Below, piece by piece: positions 6,610-11,395 of a stretch of 11,395 nucleotides of DNA. Where the stretch lies: assembly GCA_034180345.1 (NCBI GenBank), contig JAXFOQ010000022.1, forward strand, positions 1 to 11,395, read 5' to 3'. Source of the DNA: RGIG5681 sp034180345 (GTDB lineage Bacteria > Bacillota_I > Bacilli_A > Erysipelotrichales > Erysipelotrichaceae). Under the pieces are notes generated by a model, which was not told the DNA's origin, made no database searches, and saw only the letters and a program-made list of their open reading frames with translations. The position numbers and the translations under genes were made by a program. Numbering within the stretch: the stretch's first letter is position 1; every line of letters begins with the position of its first letter.

Positions 6610-6611
6610 AA

Positions 6612-7166
6612 TTAAGCATCAATGACCTTGGTTTTACTGATACGATCATGAAAGGTCTTGGTTTCTTTTTTGTCTTTTAAGGCCAAAATTAATGATAGCG
6701 CGGCTATACCATATAGTAGATAACCGATAATATTAATCATGGTTTTATAACCGAATATTTTTGTCAGCAAGATAACCCATAAATCACTTGAAAGAGTATA
6801 TAGTGCACTTTCTAAAATTAGACACCCAATAAAAAATCTAATTATAAGGGTTGTTATGGCGGGGACATTGTTATTTTGATCGACAACCTTAATTTTTAAA
6901 ACGCGCTGCATAATCGTTTGACCTGATTTTGAAGGTATGACAACAAAGGTAATGATACTCGAAATTAATAAACCGATAATCACCAACCATTTTTTAGGAC
7001 TGTTTAATACTTGTTGAAGATGAAAAATCTGATCTTGTTTATAAATTAAACTGTTTAATAATGCTGTTAAACCACTGGCGATGATGCCATTAATGTACCA
7101 ATCAACGATGAAAGCAAAGGTCCTTCTTCCAAGATAGCTCAATCGTTGGTTATCATTTTTTTTCAT
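6612..7166 (-). CDS. RDD-family integral membrane protein
   Basis: This 184-residue membrane protein has the RDD signature: RRTFAFIVDWYING near the N-terminus (R14/R15 and D22 in the first transmembrane helix) and the downstream SGQTIMQRVLKIKVVD segment, matching the family's 'GQTxGxxxxxxxVVD' pattern. Hydrophobic segments lie at about residues 25-42, 60-80, 103-125, 130-150 and 150-162. RDD proteins are poorly understood; a few have been linked to ion transport or stress, and no substrate can be inferred here. ATG 7166 has AGGAGA about 8 bases upstream. The gene is monocistronic, ending in a GAAA-loop terminator, and is divergent from the AlbA_2/HATPase regulator. Confidence 0.85.
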   Translation of the reverse strand: MKKNDNQRLSYLGRRTFAFIVDWYINGIIASGLTALLNSLIYKQDQIFHLQQVLNSPKKWLVIIGLLISSIITFVVIPSKSGQTIMQRVLKIKVVDQNNNVPAITTLIIRFFIGCLILESALYTLSSDLWVILLTKIFGYKTMINIIGYLLYGIAALSLILALKDKKETKTFHDRISKTKVIDA

Positions 7167-7253
7167 AAAGATTTCTCCTAACTAAAATATTAATATAATG
7201 TAGTATTTTATATTTTTAATTATAAATGATTTATTTACTTATGATGATTAATC

Positions 7254-7272
7254 TTTTCCTAATTAACGGAAA
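7254..7272. repeat. Imperfect palindrome in the divergent intergenic region
   Basis: TTTTCC (7254-7259) and GGAAA (7268-7272) flank TAATTAAC. It resembles the perfect palindrome at 6553-6574. It lies in the 280-base gap (7167-7446) between the RDD gene and the regulator. The gap otherwise holds AT-rich sequence, the operator cluster at 7371-7411 and the regulator promoter. Confidence 0.35.
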
Positions 7273-7370
7273 TTCTTTTTTATTTAATGTTTTATTGATG
7301 GCTAATAGAATTAAATGATATTGAGAAATAAATAATTTAAAGTATGTTTAATTTTTCTATGGAAATAAAA

Positions 7371-7411
7371 TACGACAATAAAATGTCGGTTTAAATTTTA
7401 TAAATGTCGTA
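7371..7411. promoter_or_regulatory. TGTCG operator-like cluster upstream of the regulator
   Basis: Three related sites occur within 41 bases: TACGACA (7371-7377, inverted), AATGTCGGTTT (7382-7392) and AATGTCGTAAA (7403-7413). The first two form an inverted repeat, CGACA-N6-TGTCG. The second and third are direct repeats 21 bases apart, about two helical turns. The cluster abuts the -10 at 7419-7424, so a bound protein would cover the -35. The middle copy is identical over 11 bases to the tandem repeats inside the regulator gene at 8557-8592. Confidence 0.7.
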
Positions 7412-7415
7412 AATA

Positions 7416-7424
7416 TGATATAAT
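7416..7424 (+). promoter_or_regulatory. Extended -10 promoter of the regulator gene
   Basis: TGATATAAT (7416-7424) is a perfect extended -10, identical to the one of the Nudix gene. The -35 position (about 7396-7401, TTTTAT) is poor. The start of transcription would be near 7431, very close to the Shine-Dalgarno GGAGG at 7434-7438. Confidence 0.65.
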
Positions 7425-7446
7425 AATTGTGCTGGAGGATAACTTA

Positions 7447-8778
7447 ATGAACAAATATATTGAATCAGATATATTGGAGTTAAAAGAAAAATATACTGAT
7501 ACCATCGCAAAAGAAATAGTGTCTTTCCTAAATAGTAGTGGTGGAACCATTCTTATTGGTGTAAAAGATAATGGAGTTGTAATTGGTGTGGATAAAATTG
7601 ATGAAATTCTTAGAAAAATATCCGATATTATAACAAGTCAAATAGAACCAAATCCACAGGATGAAATCAGCTCAGAGCTTAAATTTGATGAAGGAAAAAT
7701 CATTGTGGCGATTCATATTAATAAGGGTCGCAACCATATTTATTGTCAAAAGAAATATGGATTTTCTTCAACCGGATGTACCATAAGAATAGGAACAACC
7801 TGCAAAGATATGACCTCTGACCAGATTAAAATTAGATATGAGCAAAAGTTTATAGATAATGAATATATGCTTAAGAAAAGAGCTAATTCATTTGATTTAT
7901 CTTTTAGAGAGCTTAAGATATATTATGCTGAAAAAGGTTATCATTTAGAAGATAAATCTTTTGAAACAAATTTAAATTTAAGAAATGAAGCTGGAGAATA
8001 TAATTTATTGGCAGAATTATTAGCAGATAGAAATAATATTCCATTTATTTTTGCAAAATTTAAAGGTCAAAATAAGGCATCAATCTCTGAACGAAGTGAT
8101 TACGGTTATGGCTGTATTTTAACAACTTATGAGAAAATAAAAAACAGATTACAGGCAGAAAATATATGTATTTCTGATACGACGGTACGACCAAGAAAAG
8201 ATATTTATCTATTTGATTTTGATTGTGTTAATGAGGCAATTCTTAATGCTTTAGTTCATAATGATTGGACTATTACAGAGCCACAAATTTCAATGTTTAA
8301 TGATAGACTTGAGATTCTTTCTCATGGAGGGCTTCCAAGTGGAATGACAAAAGAGGAATTTTTTGATGGAATAAGTAAACCTAGAAATGCCACATTGATG
8401 AGAATCTTTTTAAATATGGGACTGACCGAGCACACAGGACATGGCATTCCAACGATTGTAGAAAAATACGGTAAAGAAGTTTTTGAAATTCAAAGCAATT
8501 ATATTAGGTGTACTATTCCCTTTGAAAAAGAAGTAATCGACCAAATAGATAAGAAAAATGTCGGTTTTAATGTCGGTTTTAATGTCGGTTTGAATAAAAC
8601 AGAAAAGAAAGTAATAGAAATTTTGATAGAAAATTCAAACATAACATCAGTTGAACTTGCTGAACAAATAGGTGTAACTAAGCGAACAATCGAAAGAGTC
8701 TTCAATTCATTAAAAGAAAAAAAGATAATTGAAAGAATTGGATCAAAAAGAGATGGTAATTGGATTGTGGTTGCTTAA
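7447..8778 (+). CDS. Transcriptional regulator with AlbA_2, HATPase-like and winged-helix domains (COG2865-like)
   Basis: This is a 443-residue protein. Residues 1-125 are an AlbA_2 (formerly AAA_4) domain: ESDILELKEKYT at the start, then the FLNSSGGTILIGVKDNGVVIGV core at 27-48. Residues ~250-355 resemble a GHKL ATPase: EAILNALVHNDW (263-274, the N-box with E263 and N267), DRLEILSHGGLPSGM (286-300) and GLTEHTGHGIPTIVEKYG (325-342). Residues ~385-443 form a winged helix (TSVELAEQIGVTKRTIERVFNSLKEKKIIERIG). A linker at 371-382 is three NVGF/NVGF/NVGL repeats whose DNA matches the gene's own promoter. The frame extends to GTG 7429, but ATG 7447 is chosen because GGAGG lies 8 bases upstream. Family members are predicted regulators; autoregulation is inferred from the shared motif. 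Confidence 0.88.
   Translation: MNKYIESDILELKEKYTDTIAKEIVSFLNSSGGTILIGVKDNGVVIGVDKIDEILRKISDIITSQIEPNPQDEISSELKFDEGKIIVAIHINKGRNHIYCQKKYGFSSTGCTIRIGTTCKDMTSDQIKIRYEQKFIDNEYMLKKRANSFDLSFRELKIYYAEKGYHLEDKSFETNLNLRNEAGEYNLLAELLADRNNIPFIFAKFKGQNKASISERSDYGYGCILTTYEKIKNRLQAENICISDTTVRPRKDIYLFDFDCVNEAILNALVHNDWTITEPQISMFNDRLEILSHGGLPSGMTKEEFFDGISKPRNATLMRIFLNMGLTEHTGHGIPTIVEKYGKEVFEIQSNYIRCTIPFEKEVIDQIDKKNVGFNVGFNVGLNKTEKKVIEILIENSNITSVELAEQIGVTKRTIERVFNSLKEKKIIERIGSKRDGNWIVVA
8557..8592 (+). repeat. Three 12-nt tandem repeats in the regulator linker
   Basis: Three copies of AATGTCGGTTT followed by T, T and G (8557-8568, 8569-8580, 8581-8592) encode NVGF, NVGF and NVGL in frame. The 12-nt unit means gain or loss of copies keeps the reading frame. 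The 11-mer AATGTCGGTTT also occurs at 7382-7392 in the gene's promoter. Confidence 0.95.
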
Positions 8779-8820
8779 TTTATATATGGAACCTAAAATT
8801 CCTTAAATTAATGTAAATTG

Positions 8821-8849
8821 TTTTTATTTTATTATCTATTGGGTATAAT
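8821..8849 (+). promoter_or_regulatory. Putative promoter of the membrane-protein gene
   Basis: TATAAT at 8844-8849 lies 26 bases before ATG 8876. The best -35 candidates are TTTTTA at 8821-8826 (17-base spacing) or TTGTTT at 8818-8823 (20-base spacing). Both are weak. Confidence 0.5.
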
Positions 8850-8875
8850 ATGATTATTAAAAAAAGGGGAATATT

Positions 8876-9871
8876 ATGGATATAACAATAGAGGAATATT
8901 TAAAACCAAGTAAATTTGCGAAAATAATTGGAATTATTTTAATTGTGGTGAGTTTATCTGGCTTTGGTTTAGTTGGTTTAGATTCATTAAAAAATACGGA
9001 TAATTTTTTATTTAAAAAGGAAATTTTTGATCCAACTCAAAAACAAGACGGTATCTTTCAATTGGTTGAGATTGATATTTATGCAGTTGATGGTTACGCA
9101 TATCAAACAGGTGATGATTATTATTTTTGTGGCTTAGAGGATAATGGTCTTATAACTTTAAAACTTACTCCCCAACAATTCAGGGCCATGGAAAAACAAT
9201 ATGATTTCTGGAAAAATGGTTCCGACCAAGACAAGGCGAAGGCTGAAAGGTATCACTTAATTGGAAAATCACGTTATTTGCCAGATGATATACTTAAGGA
9301 AATTGCTGGTACATATAAATTAAGTGAAAAGGAAATGCTTTCAAAAATAGGTGATTATTATTTGGATTACACCAACATCTACAATGTAATTGTGCCACTA
9401 AAAAATGAACTTCTAATCATAACTAGCATTTCTGCACTGGTCTTTGGAATTATAGCTCTGATTGTCTATGTGGATAGAAAGAGCAAATTTAAAAAATCAA
9501 TTGAGAGATTACATGATATTAATCTATATGACAAGGCGACCTATCAATTAAACGATTGCCTACAAAAGGGCATTGATAATCATAAACAATTATTCGCAGA
9601 TGATGTTATGTTTTCAAAAAGCCAATCGGTGGTAATCGCTTATAGCGATATTCGATGGGCATATATCGAAAGAAGGAAACAAAATTTTGTGTTGGTGAGC
9701 AGCAGTTTAATTGTTCATACTAAAGATAAACGCAAATTTATTTTTGTAACTTTTTCAGGCGAGGGTGACCAAGAGGTTTTCGGTAATATTTTCCAATTAA
9801 TTAATACTAAAAATCCTGAAGCCTTGATTGGTTTTAGTGATGAAAATAAAAAAATCTTTCATGGATATTAA
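8876..9871 (+). CDS. Two-pass membrane protein of unknown function
   Basis: I do not recognise the family of this 331-residue protein. A hydrophobic helix at about residues 15-36 is followed by a ~140-residue soluble region rich in Asp, Lys and Tyr (37-177). A second helix follows at about 178-199, then a cytoplasmic-type basic region (RKSKFKKS at 201-208) and a ~120-residue C-terminal domain (210-331). With N-terminus inside, the middle region would be outside the cell and the C-terminal domain inside. The C-terminal part (SQSVVIAYSDIRWAYIERRK, then strands through ~300) reads like a PH-like beta domain as seen in several Firmicute membrane proteins, which is an inference. ATG 8876 has AAGGGGA 5 bases upstream. 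It has its own promoter, and the IS follows 55 bases after the stop without disrupting it. Confidence 0.75.
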   Translation: MDITIEEYLKPSKFAKIIGIILIVVSLSGFGLVGLDSLKNTDNFLFKKEIFDPTQKQDGIFQLVEIDIYAVDGYAYQTGDDYYFCGLEDNGLITLKLTPQQFRAMEKQYDFWKNGSDQDKAKAERYHLIGKSRYLPDDILKEIAGTYKLSEKEMLSKIGDYYLDYTNIYNVIVPLKNELLIITSISALVFGIIALIVYVDRKSKFKKSIERLHDINLYDKATYQLNDCLQKGIDNHKQLFADDVMFSKSQSVVIAYSDIRWAYIERRKQNFVLVSSSLIVHTKDKRKFIFVTFSGEGDQEVFGNIFQLINTKNPEALIGFSDENKKIFHGY

Positions 9872-9925
9872 AGATGATGATGTTTATTAAATAAAGATAA
9901 GTTTAATATAACCCCAAAAGTGAGC

Positions 9926-9946
9926 TGTACCCCCTAAACTGGACAA
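9926..9946 (+). repeat. Left terminal inverted repeat of the IS
   Basis: Begins TGTACCCCC and ends CTGGACAA. It matches the reverse complement of 11375-11395 at 16 of 21 positions. The terminal TG...CA dinucleotides fit IS3-family ends. Confidence 0.85.
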
Positions 9947-9964
9947 TCCAGTAAAGGGGTTTTT
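9930..9964 (+). promoter_or_regulatory. Hairpin at the IS left end that pairs with the orfA Shine-Dalgarno
   Basis: CCCCT (9931-9935) pairs with AGGGG (9955-9959), and ACTGGA (9938-9943) pairs with TCCAGT (9947-9952), with a 2x2 A-A internal loop and a 3-base apical loop. TTTTT follows at 9960-9964. The AGGGG arm is the orfA Shine-Dalgarno (ATG at 9967). In transcripts entering from outside, the structure would both terminate and hide the ribosome site. Confidence 0.7.
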
Positions 9965-9966
9965 AA

Positions 9967-10476
9967 ATGAAATATAACTGGAAGTTGAAATTAAAATATA
10001 TAGAAGAATATAAAGCAGGCAAATATATAGAACTATCACATAATTTTAGAGGTGATCGGCATAATTTTATTCATATGGTTCGTGATTGGGTAAAGATTTT
10101 TGGTTTATATGGAGTTGATGGATTAAAAAACAATTATAAAAATACTCTTCTAAGTGCTGATGAAAAATTCGAATATGTAGCACGTATATTAGCAGGAGAA
10201 TCATTACGAACTGTGGCATTTGAAGCATGTGTTGGAGTTGGAACGATTTATCAATGGACAAAAACGTATAAAACGAAAGGCTATGATGGGTTAAAATTAT
10301 TGAAGAAAGGCAGACCTTCTAAAAAACCCGTTATGAATAAAGATGACAAAATAAATAAATTCACCAAAAGTGAAAAAGAAGAATTAATTCTTCTTAGGAA
10401 ACAGATTGAATATTTAAAAGCTGAGAATGCATACTTAAAAAAATCGAGAGCCTTGATTGTACAAAAGCAGGTGTAG
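9967..10476 (+). CDS. IS3-family transposase OrfA (helix-turn-helix DNA-binding subunit)
   Basis: This 169-residue basic protein has two helix-turn-helix segments. The first is around residues 19-50. The second, ARILAGESLRTVAFEACVGVGTIYQWTKTYKTKGYDGL, is at 73-110. A GRPSKKP linker (115-121) and a leucine-zipper-like coiled coil (KEEL..LRKQIEYLKAENAYLKK, about 136-159) follow. This is the usual IS150-group OrfA, which binds the IS ends and, when fused by frameshift to OrfB, forms the active transposase. AAGGGG 7 bases before ATG 9967 is the ribosome site and lies in a hairpin arm. The frame ends in TAG at 10474-10476, after the slippery A7. Confidence 0.92.
   Translation: MKYNWKLKLKYIEEYKAGKYIELSHNFRGDRHNFIHMVRDWVKIFGLYGVDGLKNNYKNTLLSADEKFEYVARILAGESLRTVAFEACVGVGTIYQWTKTYKTKGYDGLKLLKKGRPSKKPVMNKDDKINKFTKSEKEELILLRKQIEYLKAENAYLKKSRALIVQKQV
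10437..10443 (+). other. Programmed -1 frameshift site (A AAA AAA)
   Basis: In the orfA frame the sequence reads TTA AAA AAA TCG, a canonical X XXY YYZ slippery heptamer made only of A. The orfB frame is exactly -1 relative to orfA and is open from here. A -1 slip gives a fusion continuing LKKIESLDCTKAG into OrfB, the standard way IS3-family elements make transposase. Confidence 0.8.
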
Positions 10477-11364
10477 TCATCAGTAAGGGCGAAAAAGCAG
10501 CCATTATCAGAAGACTCCAAGAAGAGGGATATAGATTAGCTGATTTACTGAAAGTATCTAAACTTCCAAGATCTACATATTACTTTGAAGAAAACAAAGC
10601 GGACATTGATTCAATAAAAAATCAAGAAATCATGGATGAGATTACATCCATATTCAATGAACATAAAGGAAGATATGGTGTTAGAAGAATATATCACGAA
10701 TTACTAAATAGAGGATTCATTATTAATCATAAAAAAAGGACAAAGATTAATGAAGAAATTAAATCTAAAAGGTAAAGTTCCTAAACAGAAATATCATTCT
10801 TATAAAGGCAATGCAGGAAAGATAGCTAACAATATTATTAATAGAGATTTCACAGCTAATAAAAAAGACGAAAAATGGACTACAGATGTATCACAATTTA
10901 ATCTTCCGTTTGGCAAGTGTTATTTATCACCAATCTTAGATATGTATACAAGCGAAATCATATCTTATGATTTATCACTTCATCCAAATTATGAACAAAT
11001 AACAAATATGTTGGATAAAGCATTTAAAGATCATCCTAATTTAGAAGGACTAATCTTCCATTCTGATCAAGGATGGCAATATCAGATGAGGCATTATCAC
11101 GAAACCTTAAAAGATAAAGGTATTATCCAATCTATGTCTTTTAAAGCTAACTGCATGAATAACGGCATAATGGAGTCCTTCTTTGGCACTATGAAAAACG
11201 AGATGTTTTATGGATATGAAAAGAATTATCAAACATTCGAAAAATTTTCTAAAGCAGTAGAAGAATACATATACTACTACAATCACAATCGTATTCAGTC
11301 AAAAACAAAATGGATGCCTCCCATCATATTTAGGGAAACATCCACTCGAATGTGTTATAACTAA
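10440..11364 (+). pseudogene. IS3-family transposase OrfB (DDE catalytic), frameshifted
   Basis: In the -1 frame OrfB reads from the slippery site through KAAIIRRLQEEGYRLADLLKVSKLPRSTYYF and the HTH_21-type NEHKGRYGVRRIYHELLNRG to INHKK at 10731-10736, then hits a stop at 10761-10763. From 10732 the next phase continues exactly where the family expects: GQRLMKKLNLKGKVPKQKYHSYKG and the rve integrase core. DDE residues are all visible there: WTTDVSQF, FHSDQGWQYQ and NNGIMESFFGTMKNE. A single extra A in the A7 tract 10731-10737 explains the break. The downstream piece alone (ATG 10750) lacks the N-terminal part. Transcriptional slippage in A7 could restore some full protein; a sequencing error is also possible. 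Confidence 0.85.
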
Positions 11365-11374
11365 ATTAATTAAT

Positions 11375-11395
11375 TTGTCCAGGATTCTGGGTACA
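11375..11395 (-). repeat. Right terminal inverted repeat of the IS
   Basis: Its reverse complement begins TGTACCCAGAATCC and ends TGGACAA, matching the left end at 16 of 21 positions. It is flush with the window end. Confidence 0.85.

Larger units (their letters stand above)
9926..11395 (+). mobile_element. IS3-family insertion sequence (IS150-like group), 1470 bp
   Basis: The element runs from TGTACCC (9926) to GGGTACA (11395), the last base of the window. The terminal inverted repeats span 21 bases each (9926-9946 and 11375-11395) and match at 16 of 21 positions, including the outer TGTACCC and the inner CTGGACAA. It encodes orfA and orfB in overlapping phases with an A7 slippery site, the IS3-family layout. 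The right flank lies outside the window, so a target duplication cannot be tested. An extra base in an A7 tract disrupts orfB, so this copy is probably not autonomous. Confidence 0.9.

Noticed and set aside
7429..7446. GTG 7429 as the regulator start
   Set aside because: The GTG frame would begin at or before the expected transcription start and would place the GGAGG ribosome site inside the coding region; ATG 7447 has that site at proper spacing.
8557..8592. CRISPR-like array
   Set aside because: Only three contiguous 12-base units with no spacers, in frame within a gene.
8499..8705. Minus-strand open frame across the regulator repeats
   Set aside because: It is antisense to the linker and winged-helix part of the regulator, and its apparent repeats are only the complement of the NVGF repeats.
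10067..10520. Minus-strand open frames over orfA
   Set aside because: They are antisense to a clear IS3 OrfA and show no start signals.

Overview
The window is AT-rich DNA from a low-GC Firmicute. It uses the standard genetic code (TGA serves as a stop for the M42 peptidase gene), has purine-rich Shine-Dalgarno sites, extended -10 promoters and hairpin-plus-T-run terminators. The gene content would suit a gut-associated anaerobe of the Erysipelotrichia/Clostridia type, but the exact taxon is a guess. The window starts inside the tail of a transposase gene, probably of the IS30 type. It ends on what looks like the last base of an IS3-family element.

Layout. 1-96: 3' end of a transposase. 221-673: Nudix hydrolase with its own extended -10 promoter and terminator. 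762-980: doubtful small membrane ORF. 1014-1044: strong bidirectional terminator. 6493-1073 (minus strand): a tightly packed six-gene operon encoding a PTS IIB and IIC of the lactose/cellobiose family, a short GrdB-like protein, an M42-family protein that has lost its active site, an intact M42 aminopeptidase, and an M20 (PepV/Sapep-like) dipeptidase. 7166-6612 (minus): RDD-family membrane protein. 7447-8778 (plus): regulator of the AlbA_2/HATPase/winged-helix type (COG2865-like). 8876-9871: two-pass membrane protein of unknown function. 9926-11395: complete-looking IS3-family (IS150-like) element whose orfB is frameshifted.

How the genes work together. The operon couples a sugar-type PTS permease to three peptidase-fold proteins and a GrdB-like protein. 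It has no IIA and no glycosidase in view. This suggests, as inference, uptake and processing of a peptide- or amino-acid-containing conjugate, or at least a non-standard PTS substrate. The intact and the degenerate M42 proteins are adjacent and overlapping, so they may form a mixed complex.

The most striking signal is in the regulator gene. Its linker contains three tandem 12-nt repeats (AATGTCGGTTT plus T or G, encoding NVGF/NVGF/NVGL). The same 11-mer, AATGTCGGTTT, lies in its own promoter, flanked by two further TGTCG-type half-sites. The gene may therefore carry binding sites for its own product inside its coding sequence as well as upstream. A 9/11 match sits in the promoter region of the PTS operon, but that one could be chance.
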